Counted from the stretch's first letter, positions 6,891 through 17,262 are shown. The stretch: 41,976 nucleotides of DNA from a virus (IMGVR_UViG_3300020421_000048:1-41976), one strand, 5' to 3'. The notes: generated by a model from the sequence alone, not told the origin. Program-made: numbers and translations.

Positions 6891-9362
6891 TTACGCATTA
6901 TAATTATATTTTCCGAACACAATATATTGATCGTTTGAGTTACCTACAACACTATCTACTATATATCTGTCAATTTCTATGTCTAAATCTTTGAAATCGT
7001 ATGTTCTATTTCTTAAATTAATCATTATTTCGTCACTTGTACCTGGCTTACAGTAACATAAAGGTATTGCTAGTATAAAGCCTGTTTCTTGTTCTCCAGC
7101 AATCTGCGGTGTACGCATCCATAATGGTAAAAAGTCATATTCTGTTTTACCTAATGTTTTTATGCTATCTTGCATATTTGTTATATTGCTTATATATTTT
7201 TTACCTTGCCCACCACTTGCAAGAACAGCATCACTATCTGCTTTTACAGTATTATGTTCACCGAATACAAATGGATCAGTATCTGTATTTTCTGTTGCTG
7301 TTAGTGTTTCATTTGTTGCAATAGTATTAACAGTATCACCTAAGTCTAACTGTGTATCATCAGTCATAAATTTATATTGTTCTGTATTTCTATTTACATT
7401 TGATCCGTCTAGTAGTGTTGGTGCACCGCTAGGATGATTATTTTTTTGTGCTAAATCTGCTTTAAGTTGTAATGCTCCTCGTTGTACAAATGACTTTCTA
7501 GTTTCGCCTAGTTTTGCTTTTGAAGGATCAATAAGTTCTACATACACAACTTCGTATACTACTTCTTGTGTACCTGGTGTTTTTGCTACTGCACTTTTAA
7601 GAGCACCAAGATTAAATCTGCGTTTTCTATGCCATTTTTGACTTGCTATAGAAAAGTCGTTTATAGTTTTTGTTTCAATACCTGCATATGCTAAAATTTT
7701 AATATCACGTTGTATTCCAAAATTTGGATCATTTGGTCTATATATACTTGTTGGCGGAAAGTTTGCAGGATCACTTATAAATGCTTGATACGCTGATCGT
7801 TTAGATTCTTTTAAAAATGGTTTCATATACAAGTTACTATATTGTGTATCGTCATCATCAATTACTTCAATAATAAACTCTTTTGTGACTGCACTAAATC
7901 CAAATCTATCTTGTGCTTCAACAACAAATTTATAGATTCTATCAATACTTGTAGTATCATTATCAAATGTCATATCATCATTATCAAAGAATGTAAGACC
8001 TGTAATTACTGTAGGCGTTGTTTGACCAAATTGTCTAACTGTGCCTGTTATTTCTCCATTGTATTCGAGTGTAAGTCCTGGAGGCAAACGTCCACTGACT
8101 AGTTTATAGAATAAAGGTGCATCAGGTACAGTAGTAGTACCTTGAACTTTAAATACACTTATTTGATTTGCAGGTATAGTTCCTAATTTTGTTTTACTAG
8201 TCCATGCAATACTACTATCCACATCACCTAATAATTGTACTGTGAATGTTTTATCTTTGAATGTAGCAACAGTAAGTTTATTATCTTGTCTAAGTAATAG
8301 TTCTGCTCTTACTGTAAATTTGTACTGTGTTGTAATCGCTGGTTGGTATGCAACTCTTCCTGCTATTTCTCCAGTGTTTGCATCAATTGTCATTCCGACT
8401 GGAACTTTACTAGTTGTACCATCATCATTAGTTGGCATTAATCTGTAATTTATTGCACCTTCTTGATTTTCGTTTTTAAGTACTTCTAAGAATAATGTAA
8501 TATAGTTGTTTGCTCTACGGAATCCAAAGTCGCCTGGAGTAATCCAAATGGGTGTTCTAATATAAGTGTTATCAGCAGTAAACACTCCTGTTGCAACTTG
8601 TACAACAATGTTGTCCGCACGTAGGAAGTCTTCCCCTACAACAAATATAGTAAAATTTCTTTTTACAACTGCAAGTCCGTCACTTACACTAACTTTAAAA
8701 TCATAATGTCTGTTTAATTTTTTTGGTGGATTGTATACATAATTGTTTATAAGTTGTCCTTGATAAAATAAACTACTTTTGTTTGAAAAGTCATGTAAGT
8801 ACATATCGTAGTTTGTTGTATCATATTGTCCTAGTTTTGATCTTTTATCTAATGCAAGTAAAGGTTCAACAACACCAGATAGTTTACCAGTGTTACTCAT
8901 GCTTATTCCTGGTGGTAATTCACCGTCACCTTTATCAATCCAAAACTCTAAACTTTTGCCTTCCGGCAAATCAACATCTGTTGCTACTAATTGAAAATCG
9001 ATTATCTCGTTATCTAAAATAAAAAATCTATTGTTAATAGGAGAATTACCTACCGACAATCTTCCTTCTTTAGTTTTCCATAAAGGATCATCAGGTCCTT
9101 TAACTACAATTTTAAATGTTCTATCGTCAATTACATCATTGACTGTTGCACGTAATACAAAAGTAAATGTACTTTCACGCTCAACTTGTTTTGGAGTGCC
9201 AATAATATTATTTTGAAATATTCTAAGACCAGGAGGTAAAGAACCTGCTATAATAGATATAGTTGGACTTATACCTGAAGTAAGAGGTAATCCTACAGAA
9301 ATAGTTTCTTCTTCATTAGTCGTAACTAAAGTTGTTCCAGATGCCTGTGTCCAATTAGACAT
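6891..9362 (-). CDS. Large fibre protein with putative-Ig (CADG/He_PIG-like) repeats, 823 aa
   Basis: I place the start at ATG 9362 (MSNWTQASG), 1 nt after the stop of the preceding gene; a GTG in frame at 9386 would overlap that gene. Repeated Ig-like units are marked by the pattern PPGL/PPGI-x-(I/L)-x-GxIxG: SLPPGLRI...NNIIGTP near the N-terminus, ELPPGISMSNTGKLSG, VPVGMTIDANTGEIAG and RLPPGLTLEYNGEITG. This is the He_PIG/CADG-type domain of adhesins. The C-terminal third has no recognised domain and ends KYNYNA. It probably forms part of a host-recognition fibre. Confidence 0.8.
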   Translation of the reverse strand: MSNWTQASGTTLVTTNEEETISVGLPLTSGISPTISIIAGSLPPGLRIFQNNIIGTPKQVERESTFTFVLRATVNDVIDDRTFKIVVKGPDDPLWKTKEGRLSVGNSPINNRFFILDNEIIDFQLVATDVDLPEGKSLEFWIDKGDGELPPGISMSNTGKLSGVVEPLLALDKRSKLGQYDTTNYDMYLHDFSNKSSLFYQGQLINNYVYNPPKKLNRHYDFKVSVSDGLAVVKRNFTIFVVGEDFLRADNIVVQVATGVFTADNTYIRTPIWITPGDFGFRRANNYITLFLEVLKNENQEGAINYRLMPTNDDGTTSKVPVGMTIDANTGEIAGRVAYQPAITTQYKFTVRAELLLRQDNKLTVATFKDKTFTVQLLGDVDSSIAWTSKTKLGTIPANQISVFKVQGTTTVPDAPLFYKLVSGRLPPGLTLEYNGEITGTVRQFGQTTPTVITGLTFFDNDDMTFDNDTTSIDRIYKFVVEAQDRFGFSAVTKEFIIEVIDDDDTQYSNLYMKPFLKESKRSAYQAFISDPANFPPTSIYRPNDPNFGIQRDIKILAYAGIETKTINDFSIASQKWHRKRRFNLGALKSAVAKTPGTQEVVYEVVYVELIDPSKAKLGETRKSFVQRGALQLKADLAQKNNHPSGAPTLLDGSNVNRNTEQYKFMTDDTQLDLGDTVNTIATNETLTATENTDTDPFVFGEHNTVKADSDAVLASGGQGKKYISNITNMQDSIKTLGKTEYDFLPLWMRTPQIAGEQETGFILAIPLCYCKPGTSDEIMINLRNRTYDFKDLDIEIDRYIVDSVVGNSNDQYIVFGKYNYNA

Positions 9363-9363
9363 A

Positions 9364-9918
9364 TTATAATATAGTCCCCATATCACTACCGTATGTAACC
9401 GGTGCAGTTATTGTGCCGTAATCAAGATCAAAATTTAATTGTAAAAATTGTGCATGGCTTTGAATGTTTGGAACAATATCGCCAAATTCAAGTTGTGTAC
9501 TAAACACTTCACTACCTTGACTTGATGTGTCAGTAATTACTAAATTGTTACCAGACATACTAGTTGTAATACCTGCGCCACCTATAATACGTAATGTTTC
9601 ACCATCGTCTACATTCAGACTACCACCGTCAGTAACTACTAACATGCCCTGTAGATCTGTGCTAATTTGTATATCGTTTCCTGCAACTGCGGTAACAGAC
9701 ATTCCTGTACCTGCTGTAAAGTTTTTAAATTGTAATTGATCGCCCACTTTGCCTGCAAATACAGCAACGCCAGTTCCTATACCAGCGGCTGTTGTTGCTT
9801 CTGGAGAACGTAAATCTAGTTCATCAAAGTTTTCGTTAACTTTGCGAAATGCTTCTCTTAGATCATCACCTGTTCCGTCGTTAGCAATATTACCTATGTT
9901 AATGTTTTGTATTGTCAT
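9364..9918 (-). CDS. Fibre protein with shared N-terminal anchor, 184 aa
   Basis: The N-terminus reads INIGNIANDGTGDDLREAFR then KVNENFDEL, the anchor motif also found in the 677-aa and 2,471-aa fibres. After it comes a beta-rich, G/T/S-rich shaft-like region (GDQLQFKNFTAGTGMSVTAV and similar). No catalytic motif is present. The gene probably encodes a small trimeric fibre or attachment protein. It is followed at once by the Ig-repeat fibre (TAATATG junction). Confidence 0.8.
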   Translation of the reverse strand: MTIQNINIGNIANDGTGDDLREAFRKVNENFDELDLRSPEATTAAGIGTGVAVFAGKVGDQLQFKNFTAGTGMSVTAVAGNDIQISTDLQGMLVVTDGGSLNVDDGETLRIIGGAGITTSMSGNNLVITDTSSQGSEVFSTQLEFGDIVPNIQSHAQFLQLNFDLDYGTITAPVTYGSDMGTIL

Positions 9919-9936
9919 AATAGTTTCCTTATATTG

Positions 9937-9944
9937 TATTTATT
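9937..9944 (-). promoter_or_regulatory. Possible late-type box AATAAATA
   Basis: AATAAATA on the minus strand lies in the 27-nt gap between the glycine-rich protein and the 184-aa fibre gene, 18 nt before the ATG. It is a weaker match than the GATAAATA boxes. Confidence 0.35.
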
Positions 9945-9945
9945 A

Positions 9946-10944
9946 CTATCCACCGTATGCAAAACGGACTGCACCGCCGCCACCATTTTCTCCGGAACCT
10001 GCTAAAAACCAACGGTATCTATATTGAGAACCGTAAGAGTATATAGTTTGATCTCTAATCATACCACCAGCACCACCGCCACCACCGAAGCCAAACGCTG
10101 ATCCTGTTGCTGTTCCTCCATCTCCGCCGTCTCCTGCACCACTATAATTGTAATTACTTGTACCTAATGCTGGAGCATCTGATCCAGTACTACCGACGTT
10201 GGTACCGCCATATAAACGCATGCCTCCTCCGTTGCCTCCATGCTGTGCTTTATAATAATTATATCCGCCTGTGCTTCTGTGAAACTGACCTATACCTTGG
10301 CCGCCTTTACCGCCATAGCCGCCTCCACCACCGCCACCACTTGCTTTGGTAGAAGTAGGAGCACTTGCATTTGCACGAAGTACTGATCCTGTTCCAACAT
10401 AACTTACACTATTATCAATAAACACTGTGTCTATACTACTACTGCCGCCGCCACCGTTATTGTATCCACTTGCTCCACCGCCACAAAGTGCAGTGCCTAA
10501 ATCGGTTCCACTTCTAGCCCATGTAATTTGAGTGTTTCCTCCGCTAGTAGAATTAGTAACAGATCCTGCTTGTGGATAATAATTACTTGAACCGTTTACT
10601 GTTTCAAACGGAGAATTTGTACTACAATACCCTGCTAGTCCTGCTCCGCCAACTTGTACTGTAAATACATCACCGGCCTGTACAGTTAAATCAGTTATTC
10701 CGTAATATGCTCCGCCTCCACCGCCTCTTCCTGAGCCTGATGAATATTGTCCACACATTCCTCCGCCACCGCCACCTACCATGAATATACTCAAAGTAGT
10801 AACGTTTGCTGGAACAACAAATGATCCGTTAGACGTAAGTATTTGTTCTCCAGCCGCAGGTGTCTGACTTGTATCATTTATTGTAACACTAGCACTTACA
10901 CTAGGTATATCATCTAAAGTTAATGTAAAAGTTTCGTTGGCCAC
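9946..10944 (-). CDS. Half Calx-beta plus glycine-rich adhesin, 332 aa; in-frame continuation of the subtilase gene
   Basis: The protein begins in the middle of a Calx-beta domain (NETFTLTLDDIPSVSASVTI then NDTS) and continues into a long glycine-rich domain (VGGGGGG near residue 55, repeated GGGG loops, ending GGGGAVRFAYGG). This order duplicates residues about 790-900 of the upstream 2,100-aa protein. It starts at GTG 10944, 15 nt after the TAG of that gene and in the same frame. A GAGGG sequence overlapping the TAG could act as ribosome site for reinitiation. Alternatively it is made by TAG readthrough. Glycine-rich domains in T4-like phages (gp38-type adhesins) bind host receptors, so this may be the receptor-binding tip. 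Confidence 0.75.
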   Translation of the reverse strand: MANETFTLTLDDIPSVSASVTINDTSQTPAAGEQILTSNGSFVVPANVTTLSIFMVGGGGGGMCGQYSSGSGRGGGGGAYYGITDLTVQAGDVFTVQVGGAGLAGYCSTNSPFETVNGSSNYYPQAGSVTNSTSGGNTQITWARSGTDLGTALCGGGASGYNNGGGGSSSIDTVFIDNSVSYVGTGSVLRANASAPTSTKASGGGGGGGYGGKGGQGIGQFHRSTGGYNYYKAQHGGNGGGMRLYGGTNVGSTGSDAPALGTSNYNYSGAGDGGDGGTATGSAFGFGGGGGAGGMIRDQTIYSYGSQYRYRWFLAGSGENGGGGAVRFAYGG

Positions 10945-10959
10945 TGTTGTTAATTCCCT

Positions 10960-13900
10960 CTAATCTGTTAAATTATCTGCTGTTACATTAAATGTAACTG
11001 ATGCACTATTATTAAGCACTGTAAAAATACCTGTCAAAGATGCACTATCAATGTCTGCACTTGAAACTCCTGTAATTGTATATGGAATGTTTGTACCATT
11101 GGCTACATTTGTTGTATCTAATGTAATTGAAAAACTTTGTCCTTCATTAATTGAAGATGCACTAGCAGTCAATGTATAGGTTGGAGTTTGTATTTCTGGC
11201 TCTGCATTAACACCAACATCAAGTACCATTTTATATTCAACAAAATTTTCTGTGTTTGAACTTGTTGTACCGTTTACTAATCCACTTGCTGTTGCTGTGC
11301 TATCATCAACTACCATTGCTGTATCGTGTGTTTGTAATGGTGAGTCAGCGTCTACACTTATTGTTCCATGAACTTCGTATGACCAATCTTCTACAGTTAA
11401 TGTATTTGTAGTAGTATCAGAATTATTAATTGGAACACAAGCAATTAATCCACCTACTCTACCTAAACTTGTCTTATTACTTGAAACACCATATCCACTT
11501 ACCCAAAGTCTGTTGTTTGGATTTAACGTATTATCTAAACTACATTTGTGAATGCCTACATTTAAACTAGCACTAGCACTTGTATGTAAATTTCTAAATT
11601 TAGATATACCTAAACCGTCACTAAATGATAGCACTATGCCGCGTTTGTTTGAATTAGTGTTATCTTTATTTTGTTCACCAACAGCAAAAATTAGATTGTT
11701 TACAGTATCAAAATCAACATCTCGTAATTTTGGTTTAGTTTCTCTGTAATCTGTTTCAATAGTTGCTTCGCCTATGTCATTTAATACCCAGTCAGTAGCA
11801 ATAATACCAGTTGTTGGATTAAGTTTTAATATATGCGATTGTTCATATCCTGATTGTGGACTTGCAACATATCCTAAACCTATTATTGGATTATTGTTTT
11901 GGTCAAGTGTTACTCCAGCAGGTTCAAATCCTGTACCTGTAGCACTTGGAACATACCATCCTCTATTCCATTGTAATGTGAATGTACTAGAATACTTCCA
12001 TAGTCTTACTGCTGTTTCAGTACCATCTGATTTAATTTCAGTTCCGTATACATATACATTTCCTGAAGAGTCTACTGCAACATCTTGTGCTTCACTTTTC
12101 TTCGCAGTTGGACTTGCTTTTCTTACAAGTAATACATCTCCGTTTGTTATGTCAACTTTTAAAATCCATACTCCGCTATCTAAATTTTGTAAATAATTTG
12201 CACCTACTGCAACAATATTTCCATCACTAGTAAAAGCCATTGCCTTAATTGCAAGAGCATTTCCGTCTGTGTCTGAATAACTGCGTTGCCACAATACTGT
12301 GCCTGCTGGATCTAATTTTGTAATATATGCATCACTTGGATAGTCTGCACTTGGAGTATTTGTTTCCCAGTTCCAAGAACCGCTATAACCAACATACACA
12401 TTTTCTCCACTGTCTATAATAGCACTTGATGCTATGTAGTTTGAACTTAGTGAACGTCTCCAAATTGGAGATCCTCTATCGGTGTATTTTATTAATGCAC
12501 AGGTTTTGTTAACACCGCTATCAATTTGTTCAATAACAACTGAATCGCCACTTCCTGCATGTGCTACATATTGAAAAGTTGTATTTGCAGTACGTGCCGA
12601 AGTTTCACCGTAATGTGTTGTTGCCCAATGTTTGTCAGCAATATAAATTTCACCATGCATATCATTGTGAACACTACATTGATAATATTTACGTCCACCA
12701 ACTGTAGGTGTGTAACTTATAATACTGTTTACTGTTCCTTGATTTGTTACAGCGTTTGTTTGGTTAAGTGTTCCATTACCTTGTACATCTTTAATATAAA
12801 AAGGATGTCCTGAAGCATTAATAGTCCAGTTAATAGTATCACCTCTATCGTAAACTACTCCTGGATTGGCTCCACTAATTGTTCCATTTCTATCACTTCC
12901 TGTATTCCATACATAGCCACTTGCTCCACTATTAACTACTGAACCACTGTATGCTTCTTGTGTGCCGTCACTACTATCATTAATTGTAACTGCTTTAGTT
13001 TGTGCATTGTCAGACATAAATGGAAGATAGTGATCGTCATCAACTTGTGTAGTTGCTGTAAGGTCTTCAATTAGTTTAAGGTTAAACGTTTCTGCTCCAT
13101 CAAATGTATCGTCTGCTGTAACACTAAACAATTTACTATTTGCAACTTGTGTAAATGATCCTCTAATATTTCCATAGGTTGTTACTAGTCCAGACATATC
13201 AATATCACTTGCACTAACACCTGTAATTTCATATGGTATTACAAGTTGTGGATCTGTTGTACTAAGGTTATTAGTTACTGTGACTGTAAATGTACTGCCT
13301 TCGTTTGCTGAGGTTTTATTACTTGTAAGTGCATATGTTGGCGGTTCAAATTTATCTCTACTTCCAGGATACATAATCCATATTCCACCATCTTGTCCGG
13401 ATTCTGCTCTTGTAGTATTACCAGACGTTGCAAGTCCCATTACAAGCACACCACCAGCGCCTCCGCCACATTCGTGACTTACTACTGCTGGAGTAACTGT
13501 GTCAGCACTATTACCTTTTTGCCCTGCTACTCCTGTAGTAACAGTTCCTGCTCCGCTTATTGTTAGTGTTGGTACTGTAGTTGAAGCATGTCCGCCTCTT
13601 AGTGCAGTCATCTCTCTAGTCAAAGTTGTACCGCCTCCTTGAGCGCCATAGGTAATGCCAGTGCCACTTTGCCAATCTTGCACATAACCATGTCCGCCAC
13701 CTGTGCCTGCTGTTTGTTGTGGAAGTACAGCACTATTACCTTCTTGGAATAAGTTTATTTTTGCTAGTTGTGTTGTATTTAAATCTGTTGCATCTGTAGC
13801 AACTCCGCCTCTAAATTCTAAAATAGATATAAGTTCTGCCGCATTATATCCAGTGTTTCTAGTATAAGTTATACCACCATATGATGTAGTTGATTCTATA

Positions 13901-16900
13901 GCAACTCCTGCACCTGTGCCAGCAAAACTATATTGAGCATTGTTAGCACCAATACCACCACCAACAGTTAATGATGTAACAGAATCAAAATCTTTTGCAA
14001 GATTTTTGTAAACCATTTTAGGTGTACCATCTACACCGTTTCTTAAAATCATATAATATGCATCATAGTTTGCCCAACCGTTTGAAGCATTTAATACTGA
14101 ATCAATTTGATTTCTCAAATAATAAGCAAACTCTGTTCCAAATGTTAAATTAACTACTTCTAAGGTTAATCGTATTTCTGTTGTATAAAGTGATTCCATT
14201 AATCTTACAGTACCACTTGTTGCACTAGTCCAATTATACGGAGACGTTGATTTATTAGGTCCACTCAACACTTGATTGTTTGGATAACCAGATCCGCCAA
14301 CTGCACCAGCACCAGCACCGCCACCGCCTCCACCTACAACTGCTTCTCCGTTATTGTGCCTATATGAATCTCCACCTTTACCGCCTGCTCTACTAATAGT
14401 CCATGCACCTGATGTCGTTCCTCCAGCACCGCCAACTTTACGTTCATATGTTGTGTTACTTAAGGTATTCATTGCTACAGCCGAACTTGCTTTTCCGCCG
14501 CCTGCTGTATAATTTAGTCCACCATATGTTACTACAGTGTCTTGTCCGTTGTTATTACCAGCACCACCTTCACCTACTGTATAAGTTATAGTTTGTCCTG
14601 GCGTTACTGCTAGATTGTTAATAATGCCAAGTGCTCCAGCACCACCACCGCCTGTGATTTGACCTGCACCTAATGCCGCTGTTGTTCCTGAACCAGCACC
14701 ACCGCCAACAGCCATAATACTTACACTTGATACGTTAGCAGGAATAACAAATGATCCTGAGCCTGTTGTTGAAATAACTTGATCACCTGCAACTAGTGTT
14801 GTACTTGTATCGTTAAAAGTAACTGTTGCAGTAACACCAGCAACTGATGTTAATGACATTACAAATGTTTCTGCACCTTCTGTAGTAAAATCTTCTGCAA
14901 CTACAAAACTTGCTCTTGTTGTAGTTCCTGTAACAAAATTTCCAGTTAATGTTCCTGTGCTTAAATCTGTTGAACTAATTCCTGTAATTGTATATGGTAA
15001 TGTAACTCCAGGAATACCATTTTCAACAACTAAATCAATATAAAAAGCAGACCCTTCGTTAACTGAACCTGATGATGCAACTAAGTTATACGTTATTGGA
15101 GAATTACTTGTATCATTAATTTGAACAGTAATAGTTTGACCTGTACCTGTTGCTGTGAAAACAAAATCTTCATTGCCTTCTAATAATCCATCTGCTGTAA
15201 CTACATATGTTCTTTCCATGTCGCTACCTACAGTCAGTGTTCCAGTAAGTGGCTCATCGGAAATATCTGCACTTGAAACTCCTGTAATTGTATACGGAAT
15301 TGATGTACCTGATAAAACGTTTGTTGCAGTAAGTGTAATTACAAATGTTTCACCTTCTCCTACACTATCTCTTGAACTTGTAATTGAGTATACTGGATCT
15401 GGTTTACTTGTATCGTTAATTGTGACACTTACACTTTTACCTGCCACTTCATTAAGTGTTAACAAAAATGTTTCGTTGCCGTCATCAAATGTATTGTCTT
15501 CTGTCACGTTAACTGTTAAGACTTGTGAAGTTCCAATAATAAAATTACCAGTTAAACTTGCATCATTTATATCTGATGACGCTACGCCTGTAATAGTATA
15601 TGGAACAATAGTTCCATTTACAAGACCTGTAGTAGTCAATGTAACTGTAAAACTTCCGCCTTCGTCTACACTTGATGCACTTGCTGTTATTGCATAAGTT
15701 GCTTCTATTGCTCCTTGTGATGCTACAATAGTTTCGTCACCAGCAATAGTTAAAACATCTGCACTATTATATGGTTGATGTGCGTATGCATTTGTACCAC
15801 CCATTAAACTTCTATAATTTGTATAATCAGATCCAGTGTTACCATTTACATCAAGTTGTTCTTTGGCATTTGTTGTTACCCATGCTTTTTGTTGTGCAGG
15901 AGTTGAATTAGGTTGTATCTCTCCGTAGGTTGCAATGAGTCCTGCAATCTGAGGTGATGCCATCGATGTTCCACTTATGTTTGCTATTCTAAATGCTGTT
16001 GTGCCATATTGTGCATCTACAAATCTATTTGTTGTACTTGTTGAACTGAAAATATTCGTTCCTGGTGCATAAACATCAACTCCAGGACCTTTTTCAGAAC
16101 TTTGTGCTATTTGCTCATCACCACTTGCATCTAGTGCTTGATCAATATTACCTACCATAATTGCATTTGTTGAATAAGGAGATGAACCTCTGTGATAATA
16201 TTTTGTTTGTCCGAAACTGTTTGTGTAATAGTTGTTGTAATCTGGATCGCTTGCTGTAGCAATTTTATGATAATTGTTTCCAGCCGCAATACATACTGTT
16301 ACGCCTGCTTCAATTAGTTCTTCTATATCTGCATCTACTGATGCTACTCTTGTAGGATGTCTATAACCAGTCCCATCAAACGCACCTGTCATTCCATAGG
16401 CAGTAAGTTTAGCATTACCAGTCCAAGATGTTCCTCTATACGATCCGCCTGTCACAGCAAGATATCTACTAAAGTATCCCCAACTCATATTAATTACAGT
16501 TGGACGTTTAACTCCTGTCAATACATCTGGAGTCTTTGCTTTGTGCCATTCTTTAACAACATCAAAGATATCACTAATAGGCATACCATTGTTTGGATCG
16601 GTTGAACCTTGCAGTCCTGCAATTTTGATTGAATAAATTTTTGAATTCTTTGCCCATCCGTATGTTTTTCCTGCGGCAATACCTGCAACATGTGTACCAT
16701 GTCCATCATAGTCTGTATAAAATCCAGGTGGTAATGTTCCACTTACTACTGACTGTGCTTGATACCAATCAATTTCTTGTACTCTACTATTACCAAATGA
16801 ATCTTGAAACTCTGGATGATCTGCTTGTATTCCTGAATCTTGTACAATAAAATCAACACCTGTACCTGTAAGCGTATGTGTATATCCGCCAACAACTACT

Positions 16901-17262
16901 CCACTTGAATTATAAGGATTAGATAACGCACTCATTCTACGTAATCCCCAGTTTACATTATCACCAGCGGTTGCAGTAGATTTATTAAAATTACCTGTTT
17001 GTGTTGCAAATCTTTCAATACCAATATCGTCACGTAAGTCTGGTCTTAGTTCAACTGCTTCAACCCGTTCATCATTTTCTAATTCAACTGCTTCTTCGTC
17101 AGTAAGTAAATAATGTGTGTTACGTGTTGATCCTGGTCTTTCATTAGCAACTGTAACTGCCTTGGTCGGCACATATGGTAGCATGTTATCAGCAATCATA
17201 TCTTGCCTAAATGCATTTGGATCTATACCTTTTTTAAGTGTTACAATATATTCTTTTTCCAT
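10960..17262 (-). CDS. Giant modular virion-type subtilase: S8 peptidase, Calx-beta, Gly-rich, cupredoxin-like and propeller domains
   Basis: Residues 1-80 look like an I9-type propeptide. Residues 130-450 form an S8 subtilisin domain with the full triad: D142 (QDSGI), H188 (DGHGTHVAG), S433 (GTSMASP), and oxyanion N329 (AAGNN). Three Calx-beta repeats follow (about 522-618, 624-719, 723-820), then a glycine-rich domain (about 826-1260) and another Calx-beta (about 1307-1430). A cupredoxin-like domain (about 1445-1550) has HPFYIKD and YYQCSVHNDMHG, giving H, C, H, M as in type 1 copper sites. A propeller-like region (about 1555-1955) has repeated SxDGNIVAVG-type strands. The last Calx-beta is cut by TAG. 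There is no signal peptide. I infer a tail fibre that can cleave host surface protein or process itself. Confidence 0.88.
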   Translation of the reverse strand: MEKEYIVTLKKGIDPNAFRQDMIADNMLPYVPTKAVTVANERPGSTRNTHYLLTDEEAVELENDERVEAVELRPDLRDDIGIERFATQTGNFNKSTATAGDNVNWGLRRMSALSNPYNSSGVVVGGYTHTLTGTGVDFIVQDSGIQADHPEFQDSFGNSRVQEIDWYQAQSVVSGTLPPGFYTDYDGHGTHVAGIAAGKTYGWAKNSKIYSIKIAGLQGSTDPNNGMPISDIFDVVKEWHKAKTPDVLTGVKRPTVINMSWGYFSRYLAVTGGSYRGTSWTGNAKLTAYGMTGAFDGTGYRHPTRVASVDADIEELIEAGVTVCIAAGNNYHKIATASDPDYNNYYTNSFGQTKYYHRGSSPYSTNAIMVGNIDQALDASGDEQIAQSSEKGPGVDVYAPGTNIFSSTSTTNRFVDAQYGTTAFRIANISGTSMASPQIAGLIATYGEIQPNSTPAQQKAWVTTNAKEQLDVNGNTGSDYTNYRSLMGGTNAYAHQPYNSADVLTIAGDETIVASQGAIEATYAITASASSVDEGGSFTVTLTTTGLVNGTIVPYTITGVASSDINDASLTGNFIIGTSQVLTVNVTEDNTFDDGNETFLLTLNEVAGKSVSVTINDTSKPDPVYSITSSRDSVGEGETFVITLTATNVLSGTSIPYTITGVSSADISDEPLTGTLTVGSDMERTYVVTADGLLEGNEDFVFTATGTGQTITVQINDTSNSPITYNLVASSGSVNEGSAFYIDLVVENGIPGVTLPYTITGISSTDLSTGTLTGNFVTGTTTRASFVVAEDFTTEGAETFVMSLTSVAGVTATVTFNDTSTTLVAGDQVISTTGSGSFVIPANVSSVSIMAVGGGAGSGTTAALGAGQITGGGGAGALGIINNLAVTPGQTITYTVGEGGAGNNNGQDTVVTYGGLNYTAGGGKASSAVAMNTLSNTTYERKVGGAGGTTSGAWTISRAGGKGGDSYRHNNGEAVVGGGGGGAGAGAVGGSGYPNNQVLSGPNKSTSPYNWTSATSGTVRLMESLYTTEIRLTLEVVNLTFGTEFAYYLRNQIDSVLNASNGWANYDAYYMILRNGVDGTPKMVYKNLAKDFDSVTSLTVGGGIGANNAQYSFAGTGAGVAIESTTSYGGITYTRNTGYNAAELISILEFRGGVATDATDLNTTQLAKINLFQEGNSAVLPQQTAGTGGGHGYVQDWQSGTGITYGAQGGGTTLTREMTALRGGHASTTVPTLTISGAGTVTTGVAGQKGNSADTVTPAVVSHECGGGAGGVLVMGLATSGNTTRAESGQDGGIWIMYPGSRDKFEPPTYALTSNKTSANEGSTFTVTVTNNLSTTDPQLVIPYEITGVSASDIDMSGLVTTYGNIRGSFTQVANSKLFSVTADDTFDGAETFNLKLIEDLTATTQVDDDHYLPFMSDNAQTKAVTINDSSDGTQEAYSGSVVNSGASGYVWNTGSDRNGTISGANPGVVYDRGDTINWTINASGHPFYIKDVQGNGTLNQTNAVTNQGTVNSIISYTPTVGGRKYYQCSVHNDMHGEIYIADKHWATTHYGETSARTANTTFQYVAHAGSGDSVVIEQIDSGVNKTCALIKYTDRGSPIWRRSLSSNYIASSAIIDSGENVYVGYSGSWNWETNTPSADYPSDAYITKLDPAGTVLWQRSYSDTDGNALAIKAMAFTSDGNIVAVGANYLQNLDSGVWILKVDITNGDVLLVRKASPTAKKSEAQDVAVDSSGNVYVYGTEIKSDGTETAVRLWKYSSTFTLQWNRGWYVPSATGTGFEPAGVTLDQNNNPIIGLGYVASPQSGYEQSHILKLNPTTGIIATDWVLNDIGEATIETDYRETKPKLRDVDFDTVNNLIFAVGEQNKDNTNSNKRGIVLSFSDGLGISKFRNLHTSASASLNVGIHKCSLDNTLNPNNRLWVSGYGVSSNKTSLGRVGGLIACVPINNSDTTTNTLTVEDWSYEVHGTISVDADSPLQTHDTAMVVDDSTATASGLVNGTTSSNTENFVEYKMVLDVGVNAEPEIQTPTYTLTASASSINEGQSFSITLDTTNVANGTNIPYTITGVSSADIDSASLTGIFTVLNNSASVTFNVTADNLTD

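Noticed and set aside
7109-8448. Plus-strand open frames opposite the fibre genes
   Set aside because: Shadow frames of repetitive Thr/Val/Ser codons; no starts or motifs of their own.
10960-10962. Genome-wide TAG recoding as explanation for the split fibre
   Set aside because: Other genes here end naturally in TAG (phoH, Rieske-type gene, the 129-aa gene), and none of the tRNAs in the window has a CTA anticodon.
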